A stretch of 11,579 nucleotides of DNA from the NCBI GenBank assembly GCA_964469555.1, contig CAYYAQ010000164.1:1-11579 (forward strand), written 5' to 3'. Positions within the stretch are counted from its first letter, which is position 1, and each line of letters opens with the position of its first letter. The stretch is from CAYYAQ01 sp964469555. Lineage in GTDB: Bacteria; Planctomycetota; UBA1135; UBA2386. Shown here piece by piece: positions 1 through 7,355 of the stretch. Position numbers and translations under genes: made by a program. The notes below the pieces were generated by a model. It did no database searches. It was not told where the DNA came from and was given only the letters and a program-made list of their open reading frames with translations.

Positions 1-3000
1 TATCGCGGCAACAACGGCCGAACTGGCTACACCGCGGAGCAACTGCCGAAGGGGCTCCGGCTCCGATGGACCCACGATGCCGCTCCCCCCGCACCGGCGT
101 GGCCGGCGCCAGCACGCGGGAGTCTCTGGCAGAGACTCGAGAACATCGAACCCCGCGTCGTCGATGACCGCGCGATCCATCCGGTCGTGGCCAGCGGTTG
201 TGTTCTGTTCGGTTCGTCGCGACAAGACGAAGTCGTGTGCCTCGATTCGCGGTCCGGGCAGGTGCGGTGGCGAGTCGTATGCGATGGACCCGTGCGTTAC
301 GCACCGACCGTCGTCGGACAACAGGTCTTCGTCGGTTCGGACGACGGAGTCGTGCGCTGCCTCTCCATCCGCGACGGTGCGGAGATCTGGCGCGAAACGA
401 TCGGACCCAACGCACCGAAGATCCCGGGAAACGGGCGACTGATCAGCCCCTATCCGGTGCGCACTAGCGTGCTGGTCGAAGGCGGTATCGCCTACGCGTG
501 CGCTGGTCTGTTTCCGATGCAGGGTGTCTACGCCGCGGCTCTTGATTGCAAGACCGGGAAGAGCGTCTGGCATCGCCAACTCCCGACGCAATCTCCGCAG
601 GGCTACCTCCTCGCGACCGAGAAGCTGCTGATCGCACCCCACGGTCGCGCCAACCCGTTCTCACTCCATCTCGACTCTGGCAAGTCGGGCCCGAGCTTCG
701 GTGGCGTGGGCGGGACGTTCGCGGTCATCGCCGACGAACACCTCGTCGCGGGTCGAGGCAACGACGACACACTGTTCTCTTCCACTGCATCGTCGGCCCG
801 GAAGTTCGTGAGTTTCTCCGGCCGTGAACTCGTCGTAACCCCCAAGATCTCGATCCTCCTGCGCAAGACGGAGGTGCTCGCGTTGGATCGGCCCAGATTG
901 AACGCGCTGCGACGCGAACAACAGAACCTCGCTCCCCGTCTGAAGAAGAAGCCGCGCGACAAGAAAGCCGTGGCGCGCGCCGCCGCCATCAAGGTCGAGA
1001 TCGAGGAATGCGTGCTCTGGCGCATCGCGCACGTCAACGACGTATCGAGCGCGATCGTGGCGGACGACACCGTCTGCCTCGGGCGCGACGGCGGCGTGGA
1101 GTTCCGCAGCGTCAAGAAGGGCACGGTGACGGCGAAGGCAAAGGCCGCGGGTAGGATCGTTTCGATGGCTGTCGCCGAAGGCCAACTGATCACGACGACG
1201 GCGACCGGCAAGATCCTCTGCTATGGGAAGGGTGCGCCAGCCAAGAGGAACGTGAAGGTCGCGAAGCAAGGCGTGCTCGTGACCGCCGCGGCCCGCGCAG
1301 AGATTCGTCCGTGGTTGGAGCCGCTGGATTCTCCCCGCGGCTACGCGTTGATCGTCCAACCTGCCGCGCTCGGGGGCGTCGGGGCTCTTCTCGCGAGGAG
1401 TGAATTGCACGTGGTGGTCACGCACTCCGACCAAAGGAAGGTCGACCAGTTCCGCGCGGAGCTTCGTGCCGCCGGATCCTACGGCTCGCGGGCCGTCGTG
1501 CACCACGTCGCCCACGGCGCCGCGTTGCCGTTCGTCGAAGGCTTCGCCAATCTCGTCGTCGATCTCAGCGGAAACGGCTGGCCCTTCGCCGATCTGCGTT
1601 TACTCGCCGCGCCCGGTCGCGGCGCCGTCGTGCGCGAGGCGAAGGTCTGGCGTCGGCCAAAAATCGAGGGAGCGGGGTCCTGGACTCACCAATACGCGAA
1701 CCCCGGCAACACAGCCGCGAGCGAGGATCAACTCGTCAACCGGCAGCTCACGCTGCAGTGGTTCGGCGGTCCCGGCCCGCGGCGAATGATCGACCGGCAC
1801 ATGCGCGGCCCGCCACCGCTGGCCATCAACGGCCGCATGTTCATCGTGGCCGAGAACGGTCTCATCGGCGTCGATGCGTTCAACGGAACCGAACTGTGGG
1901 ACCTCGAACTCCCGGACTCGCAGCGCTACGCGATGCCCTATGACGCCGGCTACATCGCCTGTTGTCCGGATCACGTGTTGGCAGCGGTCAACGCGAAACT
2001 CTGGGTCATCGATCCGGCGACCGGGAAGGTGCGCCGCCGTGTGCCGGTTCCGAAGTCGCGCGGCGCGAAACAACACTGGGGTTTCGTCGGCATCAGCGGC
2101 GGACGCATCTACGGGTCGACGATGCTCGCGACGGCGCCCCGGACGAAGCCCGGTCGGAAGGAAGTGGACGCCGCCTATCGAAGCGGACGACCAGTAGTCA
2201 CGAGTCGCAGTCTCTTGTGCATGGACCCCAAGTCCTGGACTCGCCGCTGGAATGTGAAGCGCGGCGCGATCGTCAACCCGACGATCACTCTGGGCGACGA
2301 CAAGATCTTCTTCGTCGAGTCTCGCAACAAGGCGAGCAAGGATCACGCGACAGGTCGAATCCCGCTCGCGACGCTCCTGGGCTCGGACGCCTGGCTGGTG
2401 GCGCTGCACGCCAGGACGGGAAAGAAGGCCTGGGAGATTCCGCTCGTCCTTCCGGAGTGCCGGAACGTCCTCTATCTCGCGGCCACCGGCGATCGACTCG
2501 TCCTTCTAGGCTCGCGCGACGACCCCAGACGCGACGCCCACTACCACCTCCGGGTGATGTCGACCGACGACGGCAAGGAGATCTGGCGCGCCGGCCACGG
2601 CAACGCGAAACCGGGGCAACTCTCCCACGGCGAGCAGGTGCATCACCCGGTGGTCCTTCAGGGGCTCATCGTCGCCGAGCCGTTCGTCTATCGCCTCGCG
2701 GACGGCACCCGCGTCAACCCGGATGGCGGTAACAAGGCGTGGAGCATCAAGCGTCCTGGACACAGTTGCGGCACGATGTCCGGCGCGGGGAGTTGCCTCT
2801 TCTTCCGCGCAAACAACCCCACGCTGCTCGATCTCTCGGAAGATCGGCGCGGGGATCGCTTCGTCAAACTCGCGCCTTCAAGGGCTGGATGTTGGATCAA
2901 CATCATCCCCGCGTGCGGCCTCGTTCTCATTCCAGAGGGCAGCGCGTCGTGCGTGTGCCACTACCCGTTGCAGACATCGATGGCCTTCCGACCCCGCAAG

Positions 3001-3006
3001 CGATGA
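1..3006 (+). CDS. PQQ-binding-like beta-propeller protein with embedded methyltransferase-like domain (5' partial)
   Basis: The frame is open from base 1, so the gene begins upstream; about 1001 residues are visible and the signal peptide, if present, is missing. The first visible residues (YRGNNGRTGYTAEQLP...LRLRW) are the typical mature N-terminus of planctomycete PQQ-like propeller proteins. Blade-like repeats ending in CLD..SGQVRW, CLSIRDGAEIW and ALDCKTGKSVW follow. A lysine/arginine-rich, probably coiled-coil insert lies at about residues 299-340. Residues ~440-545 (nt ~1320-1635) resemble a Rossmann SAM-methyltransferase fold, but the glycine motif is degenerate. A second propeller half follows, starting near WTHQYANPGNT (nt ~1680) and containing WFGGPGPRRMIDRH and FFVESRN. 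The C-terminus has CWINIIPACGLVLIPE and a PLQTSMAFRP ending. It is probably periplasmic or exported. The substrate is unknown, and PQQ binding itself is not shown. It ends in TGA, overlapping the next gene by ATGA, which suggests translational coupling. Family assignment is confident; function is not. Confidence 0.9.
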   Translation, partial: YRGNNGRTGYTAEQLPKGLRLRWTHDAAPPAPAWPAPARGSLWQRLENIEPRVVDDRAIHPVVASGCVLFGSSRQDEVVCLDSRSGQVRWRVVCDGPVRYAPTVVGQQVFVGSDDGVVRCLSIRDGAEIWRETIGPNAPKIPGNGRLISPYPVRTSVLVEGGIAYACAGLFPMQGVYAAALDCKTGKSVWHRQLPTQSPQGYLLATEKLLIAPHGRANPFSLHLDSGKSGPSFGGVGGTFAVIADEHLVAGRGNDDTLFSSTASSARKFVSFSGRELVVTPKISILLRKTEVLALDRPRLNALRREQQNLAPRLKKKPRDKKAVARAAAIKVEIEECVLWRIAHVNDVSSAIVADDTVCLGRDGGVEFRSVKKGTVTAKAKAAGRIVSMAVAEGQLITTTATGKILCYGKGAPAKRNVKVAKQGVLVTAAARAEIRPWLEPLDSPRGYALIVQPAALGGVGALLARSELHVVVTHSDQRKVDQFRAELRAAGSYGSRAVVHHVAHGAALPFVEGFANLVVDLSGNGWPFADLRLLAAPGRGAVVREAKVWRRPKIEGAGSWTHQYANPGNTAASEDQLVNRQLTLQWFGGPGPRRMIDRHMRGPPPLAINGRMFIVAENGLIGVDAFNGTELWDLELPDSQRYAMPYDAGYIACCPDHVLAAVNAKLWVIDPATGKVRRRVPVPKSRGAKQHWGFVGISGGRIYGSTMLATAPRTKPGRKEVDAAYRSGRPVVTSRSLLCMDPKSWTRRWNVKRGAIVNPTITLGDDKIFFVESRNKASKDHATGRIPLATLLGSDAWLVALHARTGKKAWEIPLVLPECRNVLYLAATGDRLVLLGSRDDPRRDAHYHLRVMSTDDGKEIWRAGHGNAKPGQLSHGEQVHHPVVLQGLIVAEPFVYRLADGTRVNPDGGNKAWSIKRPGHSCGTMSGAGSCLFFRANNPTLLDLSEDRRGDRFVKLAPSRAGCWINIIPACGLVLIPEGSASCVCHYPLQTSMAFRPRKR

Positions 3007-3845
3007 GCCACACTTCGATCAAGTTGGCCATGGGCCAGATGCGCGTCGAGGGCGGTGACGTAGAGGGAAACCTCGAACGAGCGTGGACGATGATCCGGGA
3101 CGCCGCGGACAAGTCCGCACAAATCGTTGCCCTTCCCGAGTGTCTCGACGTCGGTTAGACACACCCCTCGACGCGAGCGAAGGCCACACCCGTGCCCGGA
3201 CCGACCTCGGACGTGCTGTGCGCCGCCGCGCGCCAGGCGGGGATTCACGTCGCGGCGGGATTGACGGAACGAGACGGGGAGCGGATCTACAACACCGCGC
3301 TCCTGATCGGGCCGGACGGCGACATCCTTCTCACCCACCGCAAGATCAATATCCTGGACATCGCGCAGGACCTGTACTCGATCGGCGACCGACTCGGCGT
3401 CGCGCACACCGATCTCGGGACAATCGGCCTGAACATCTGCGCCGACAACTTCGCGAACTCGATTCATCTCGGTCACGCGCAAGCGAGGATGGGCGCGCAA
3501 CTCTTGATCTCCCCCTCGGCCTGGGCCGTGCCCGCCGATCACGACAACGCAAGAGACCCCTACGGCGACGACTGGAAGCCTCCCTACGCGAAACTCGCCC
3601 GCACGTACGCGATGCCGGTCGTCGGCGTCAGCAACGTCGGCTGGATGACCGGCGGACCATGGGAGGGTTGGAAGTGCATCGGTTGCTCTCTCACCGTGGG
3701 AAGCGACGGCGCGATCGCTGCGGAAGGCCCATACGGCGTCGACGCCGAATCGATGATCATCGTCGATCTCGAGGTGTCAGCGCGCGACGCCGTCGGCACG
3801 CGCCTCGCCGAGCGCGTGCACCGCGGCACGTCCGCGATCGAGTAA
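3003..3845 (+). pseudogene. Nitrilase-superfamily carbon-nitrogen hydrolase interrupted by an in-frame TAG
   Basis: If the TAG at 3156-3158 is read as an amino acid, this is one 280-codon frame, the normal length for the carbon-nitrogen hydrolase family, which cleaves amides or nitriles through a Glu-Lys-Cys triad. All three catalytic residues are visible: E46 in VALPE (nt 3138-3140), K114 in HRKIN (3342-3344) and C146 in NICADN (3438-3440). The TAG stands where the family usually has Trp in a DLGWTHPS-like stretch, so one G-to-A change (TGG to TAG) would explain it. The amino-terminal piece (3003-3155, 51 codons) keeps only Glu. A second piece could restart at GTG 3192 (217 residues) but would lack Glu, so neither should be active alone. 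The ATG overlaps the stop of the propeller gene (ATGA). Sequence after the TAG stays in frame and conserved (PSAWAVPADHDN, VSNVG, IGCSL), so the lesion is recent, a sequencing error, or read through. The final stop is TAA. Confidence 0.85.
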
Positions 3846-4880
3846 CTACTCGCCCTTCAACATCCGCCGGACCTTCGCCACGATTCTCGATCGCAGCTCG
3901 CCCAACTTCAGGAACGGCTTCGCGATCGCACGGCGGGCCGGTGACTTGCTGCCGAACAAGAAGAGGTGCGCGCGCAGAGACACACCCTTGCCCACAGATC
4001 GCAGATCGTCCATGGCAGCTTGCGCGTGCTCGACGTGGCAGGCGTCGTACGCCCGACGCAACACGCTGAGCGACATCCGCTCGCGAACCTGAATCCGCAC
4101 TTCGTCCGGACACGGATACTTGTCCAGGTAGTGGTAATGCAACTCGCGGACGTTCACCGTGAAGTTGAGGATCTTGTTCGGGTCCTTGGACTTCGTGTAG
4201 GACTCCTCGAGGTGCCGGTACGTCACGAGCGGCTCGTGGATACACTTGATCTTCGCCAGCCGCGCGATCTCCATCCAGCGCTGGGTGTCACCCATCAGGA
4301 ATCGCTCGCTGAAGCACTCCTCGTTGTTCGAGAAGACTTCCTTCAGGAGGCGGTTCCGCGCGCACACCGACGAACTGACTATCTCTCGCCTTCTCGTCAG
4401 AATCTCGAAGTAGGCGTCGTCGTCCACCAGGTCGGTTGGCATCCGCTGCGCGTTCTTCGTAATCGAGCCGTCCTTCGCCATGTACAGATTGGCGTGCGTG
4501 TGGACCATTCCGTAGTCGGGGTTCGCTTCGAGGAACCCGACGAGCTTCGCGAGTGTTCGATCGTCGTTCCAGAAGTCGTCACCCTCGCAGTAGGCGACGT
4601 ACTGCCCGCGCACCGGGCCGTGCGCCCGCTGTCCGTTCAAGCGACCACCGACGTTCTCATCGGTGGTGACGATTTTCACGATATCGGGGTAGCGCTCCGC
4701 AAAGCCGAACACGATCTCGCGGGTACCGTCGGTAGAGCAGTCTTCCGCCACGATGATCTCGAACGAGAAGTCGACCTTCTGGTCGAGGATGCACTGGATG
4801 GTCTCCTCGATCCAACGCGCGTGGTTGTAGGCCAGGGTGATGACGCTGACCAACGGGGTCTCCATGGCGATACTGGTCAT
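3846..4880 (-). CDS. Family 2 glycosyltransferase (GT-A fold)
   Basis: This 344-residue inverting glycosyltransferase should add a sugar from a nucleotide donor to the lipid-linked polysaccharide intermediate at the cytoplasmic face. Seen directly: the N-terminal VSVITLAYNHARWIEETIQ strand-loop (residues 11-29), EDCSTDGT (46-53, nucleotide binding), the DXD-like metal site EGDDFW (99-104), and a GDTQRWMEIA...VTYRHLEES region (198-227) where the catalytic base and acceptor loop usually lie. No membrane segment is evident, and the tail is basic. The start is uncertain. ATG at 4880 overlaps the flippase stop (ATGA), but the good Shine-Dalgarno AAGGAGA ends directly at that ATG. The next ATG (Met6, 4865) lies about 15 nt beyond it and would begin METPLVSVIT, as many relatives do. 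It is third in the minus-strand unit. Its TAG stop touches the TAA of the convergent hydrolase with no gap. Sugar specificity cannot be read from sequence. Confidence 0.92.
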   Translation of the reverse strand: MTSIAMETPLVSVITLAYNHARWIEETIQCILDQKVDFSFEIIVAEDCSTDGTREIVFGFAERYPDIVKIVTTDENVGGRLNGQRAHGPVRGQYVAYCEGDDFWNDDRTLAKLVGFLEANPDYGMVHTHANLYMAKDGSITKNAQRMPTDLVDDDAYFEILTRRREIVSSSVCARNRLLKEVFSNNEECFSERFLMGDTQRWMEIARLAKIKCIHEPLVTYRHLEESYTKSKDPNKILNFTVNVRELHYHYLDKYPCPDEVRIQVRERMSLSVLRRAYDACHVEHAQAAMDDLRSVGKGVSLRAHLFLFGSKSPARRAIAKPFLKLGELRSRIVAKVRRMLKGE

Positions 4881-6445
4881 TCTCCTTCTGTCTCGTCACG
4901 CCGTGCCGAGAACGGACGCCTGATCCGTTCAAGGACTCGCCCGAAATCCTGCCGATCTTGAGGACGGAAGCTCATGTACACCGCGACAACGTAGATGGCG
5001 AAACCCACGGCGATGTCCAGTATCAGGGTCAACCAGGTATCGCCCGGAACGAGCTGTCGCATTACCACACAACCACCAGCGGACAAAACCGCCGGGATCA
5101 TCCCGGGCACGAGGGTCTCCCGCAAGTAGCGCGATAACGGAAGCTGCAACATCCGAAGTCCAAGCGGCCACAGGAAGAACAGCTGGAAGACCACACCAAC
5201 CGTGAGGGTACTCATCGCCGCCCCCATTGCACCGAGGCCTAGCGAGCCGACGAACAGGATCGAGAGCCCGATCTTGGCGATGCTCGATACCATTGTGATC
5301 GTCATGAACCCACGCACCTGCGCTTTCGCGACGGCTACGCGGTAGAGCATCTCCGTGCCGTAGGTCAGCGGGTAGGACGAATAGAGAATGACAGCGACGA
5401 CCGCGGCCCTGGTGTAGGCGTCGCCCACATACAACATGACCAACTCGTGCGCGAAGACGATCAACGGGACTGCGACCGCCAGCGTGACCCACATGTAGTA
5501 GCGGTTCCCACGGAGATACGTGTCCCGCAGCGCGTGCTCCTGCTTCGTGGCGTGCATCGCTGTCAGCGCAGGCTGCAAGACACCGGACGCGACCGTCACA
5601 AGTTGGGTCATCTGCCGGTCGGGTATCGATCCGATGTGGAAGGCGGTGACCTCGGACGCGTCGCTGAAGCGATTCAGGATGATCGCATCGACGCTCGTCC
5701 GCACTCGGTAGATCAGGTTGCCGAGCATCATCCACGCACCGAACCTGGTCAGTTCGTTCCGCGACGAGGCGCGCACAGCACTCTTCTCGTACCGAAGTTC
5801 AGGGATCAGCCGGCGAGACACTACGGCGGAGACGACCGCGGCCGCGACCGTGCCGACCGCTGTCGCGAGGACGACCCACAACACACGGGTGCTCACGCCG
5901 AACAGGAGGGCACACATGATCCCGAGCTGCAGAACCTCCTGACCCAATAGAACCATGTTCAACCACGTGAACTTCTGCCGCACGTGGATTCCGACGCTGA
6001 ACGGAGCGAGGAAGAGCGCGATCGCCTGACTCCCGACGAGCAGCACCATCATCAACCGGGCGTCCTCGACGAGTCTCGGTTCGATGTTGAGCACCGAATC
6101 GATCTTCCACGCCGCCAGCCCACCCAGTGCTGCGAACCCCGCGATGCTCCACGCGATCATCGGCATCATCGACGAGATGATCTCGGTGACCTTCTGTCTA
6201 TCGTTCCTGGCGTAGGCGTCCGTGACGTACCGCGCAATCCCTCCAGTCAGGATCGAAATGAAGATCTGGAGAAAGAGAACGAACGAGACGATCACCGGGT
6301 ACGGCGCATAGGCGTCAGCGTCAAGCCTCGCCAGAAGGTACTGGTGCAGCCACAGCAGAACACCGACGCGCAACGCCCGCGTACTCACGGAACTCAGGGC
6401 GTTGATGAGCACGAGCCGTTTGCTGATTTCTACGCTCGTTGCCAA
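4877..6445 (-). CDS. Wzx-like polysaccharide flippase (MOP superfamily)
   Basis: This 522-residue integral membrane protein is very hydrophobic, with about 12-14 likely helices. Clear ones are at ~48-70, 94-113, 131-152, 165-184, 188-210, 315-340, 345-362, 378-400, 404-432, 445-462 and 470-491. It fits the polysaccharide-biosynthesis/MOP transporter family, which moves undecaprenyl-diphosphate-linked repeat units to the periplasmic face; length and topology are typical. The start is TTG at 6445 (MATSVEISKRLVLINAL). No Shine-Dalgarno is visible. The only nearby alternative is a GTG at codon 12, which would cut into the first amphipathic segment. It lies 6 bp after the upstream short gene and overlaps the following glycosyltransferase by ATGA, so the three are probably one operon. 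The tail (RRPFSARRDETEGE) is charged and cytoplasmic. Lipid II or teichoic-acid type MOP flippases are less likely given the sugar transferase and glycosyltransferases nearby. Confidence 0.92.
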   Translation of the reverse strand: MATSVEISKRLVLINALSSVSTRALRVGVLLWLHQYLLARLDADAYAPYPVIVSFVLFLQIFISILTGGIARYVTDAYARNDRQKVTEIISSMMPMIAWSIAGFAALGGLAAWKIDSVLNIEPRLVEDARLMMVLLVGSQAIALFLAPFSVGIHVRQKFTWLNMVLLGQEVLQLGIMCALLFGVSTRVLWVVLATAVGTVAAAVVSAVVSRRLIPELRYEKSAVRASSRNELTRFGAWMMLGNLIYRVRTSVDAIILNRFSDASEVTAFHIGSIPDRQMTQLVTVASGVLQPALTAMHATKQEHALRDTYLRGNRYYMWVTLAVAVPLIVFAHELVMLYVGDAYTRAAVVAVILYSSYPLTYGTEMLYRVAVAKAQVRGFMTITMVSSIAKIGLSILFVGSLGLGAMGAAMSTLTVGVVFQLFFLWPLGLRMLQLPLSRYLRETLVPGMIPAVLSAGGCVVMRQLVPGDTWLTLILDIAVGFAIYVVAVYMSFRPQDRQDFGRVLERIRRPFSARRDETEGE

Positions 6446-6451
6446 ACGGAT

Positions 6452-6976
6452 CTATCGGTTGAGGAAGTCCAGGATCAGGTTCTCGTTGAATCGACGGAAG
6501 CGCTCCTCGACGAAGCCTTCCCTGTTCAGCCCCCAAGACCAACGATTAGTGCCGGAACTAAAGACCTTCGCGCCCGTGTCTGATTCGAAGTAGACCGCTT
6601 CGGCGCGGTCCGTGTTCCCGTAGTCGCCGACACGGAAGATTTCGACGTGTCCTGTCGCAGTCAACCCCCGTGTCGACCCAGTTGAGAACATCAGCTGGAA
6701 GCTCTCGCCGGGATCGACGCTGTGCACGTTCACGTGGCCCCAAACCCTTTGTGGGCCAGGAGACTGCGACGTGTTGTACCAGAACGATTCGCGCCGCCGA
6801 TACAGGAACTCGCGGATGACGCCGGGACACCATCGGCACAGCGCACAGCTGACGACTGTGCACACCTTGCGCACGAAGAATGACTGCGAGATGTCCGCCA
6901 CGATGCACCAACGAGGACTTCCCCTGGCCAAGCTTGGGATAGCCACTCCGTGCCGCCGACGGTAGATCGTCGCCAC
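6452..6976 (-). CDS. Short protein resembling the ends of N,N-dimethylformamidase beta-subunit-like proteins, possibly internally deleted
   Basis: This is a 174-codon frame with a GTG start and a TAG stop 6 bp before the flippase. Residues ~62-120 (FWYNTSQSPGP, GHVNVHSVDPGESFQLMFST, VEIFRVGDYG) look like the N-terminal beta domain of the dimethylformamidase beta-subunit-like family. Residues ~126-174 (AVYFESDTGAKVF, SSGTNRWSWGL, NENLILDFL) look like that family's extreme C-terminus. The large catalytic middle, several hundred residues in relatives as I recall them, is absent, so the gene may be a remnant of an in-frame deletion rather than an active amidohydrolase. The first ~60 residues (four Cys between 39 and 50) match nothing I recognise, and the true start could be GTG codon 26. 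It heads the flippase-glycosyltransferase unit, which suggests an ancestral role in polysaccharide modification. That the frame is translated is likely but not certain; family assignment is moderate. Confidence 0.6.
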   Translation of the reverse strand: MATIYRRRHGVAIPSLARGSPRWCIVADISQSFFVRKVCTVVSCALCRWCPGVIREFLYRRRESFWYNTSQSPGPQRVWGHVNVHSVDPGESFQLMFSTGSTRGLTATGHVEIFRVGDYGNTDRAEAVYFESDTGAKVFSSGTNRWSWGLNREGFVEERFRRFNENLILDFLNR

Positions 6977-7008
6977 CTCTCATGCAACAGGGAACGACAC
7001 TTGCGGGC

Positions 7009-7036
7009 CTAATCGCCTTTGGTAGGGGGATTTCAA
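7009..7036 (-). promoter_or_regulatory. Possible sigma70-like promoter for the minus-strand operon
   Basis: On the minus strand, TTGAAA (7036-7031, five of six matches to TTGACA) is followed after 16 nt by GATTAG (7014-7009, three of six matches to TATAAT). A start near 7002 would give a leader of about 26 nt to the GTG at 6976. It lies in the 112-bp divergent interval between two oppositely oriented genes, where promoters are expected. The -10 match is weak and planctomycete promoters are not well defined, so this is only a candidate. Confidence 0.3.
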
Positions 7037-7050
7037 GTCCTGCCAGATCC

Positions 7051-7079
7051 TTGCACCCGAGGACCGAGGGAGCGATAAG
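7051..7079 (+). promoter_or_regulatory. Possible promoter giving a leaderless transcript for the small membrane protein
   Basis: TTGCAC (7051-7056) and GATAAG (7074-7079, four of six matches to TATAAT) are separated by 17 nt. Transcription would begin near 7086, about 3 nt before the GTG at 7089. This would explain the lack of a well-placed Shine-Dalgarno. It runs opposite to the candidate minus-strand promoter in the same 112-bp interval. The -35 match is weak. Confidence 0.3.
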
Positions 7080-7088
7080 TTCATACCG

Positions 7089-7352
7089 GTGAGCCTCAGT
7101 CGCGTCATCCGAGAATCACGACTTGGGTCGTGTTGGAAGTGCATGTCGTTCAGCGTCGCGATGTTGGCGCTAAACGCTTGGGCGTTCCTGGTCGCCCTCC
7201 GCCTGAACGTGCTGGAGGACAGCGGGTTCTTCGGCTCCGGCGTCTTCCTCGTGGCGATGCTCAGCGGCATGTGCGTCTTCGCACTCCTGACGACCGCGCA
7301 CGCCATCTGTCTGGTGCTTCGCGCCACGATCTGGACAGACAGTCGCGACTGA
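7089..7352 (+). CDS. Small two-helix membrane protein, function unknown
   Basis: This 87-codon frame starts with GTG and ends with TGA. I do not recognise the family. After a short basic N-terminus with a CWKC pair (residues 15-18), two hydrophobic segments are clear: ~19-38 (MSFSVAMLALNAWAFLVAL) and ~50-78 (SGVFLVAMLSG through HAICLVLRA). They are joined by a short loop (NVLEDSGFFG). The hydrophobic pattern is too regular for a chance frame, which supports a real gene, and the opposite-strand frames here are basic and low in hydrophobicity. No earlier start exists: an in-frame TAG lies at 7023-7025 and no ATG, GTG or TTG follows it before 7089. It sits alone between the divergent operon and a secreted propeller gene. 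A role in envelope or polysaccharide export would be guesswork. The CxxC pair could bind metal or form a disulfide, but that is not established. Confidence 0.6.
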   Translation: MSLSRVIRESRLGSCWKCMSFSVAMLALNAWAFLVALRLNVLEDSGFFGSGVFLVAMLSGMCVFALLTTAHAICLVLRATIWTDSRD

Positions 7353-7355
7353 AAG

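Noticed and set aside
187..189. GTG as start of the first gene
   Set aside because: The frame is open back to base 1 and the residues before the GTG match the family's N-terminal region, so the gene starts outside the window.
603..1515. Two long minus-strand frames (202 and 284 codons) inside the propeller gene
   Set aside because: The plus-strand protein has continuous family signatures through this region, and the antisense frames resemble nothing.
3083..4069. Long plus-strand open frame of 328 codons across the hydrolase and glycosyltransferase end
   Set aside because: It is extremely arginine-rich and shows no domain. It lies out of frame over well-supported genes, as expected of shadow frames in GC-rich DNA.
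3966..4961. 331-codon plus-strand open frame antisense to the GT2 gene
   Set aside because: The opposite strand has clear GT2 motifs in order; this frame has none.
6558..6983. Alternative 141-codon minus-strand frame starting at ATG 6983
   Set aside because: It has the only ATG near the promoter candidate but is arginine-rich and lacks the motifs seen in the 6452-6976 frame. A frameshift joining the two could not be supported.
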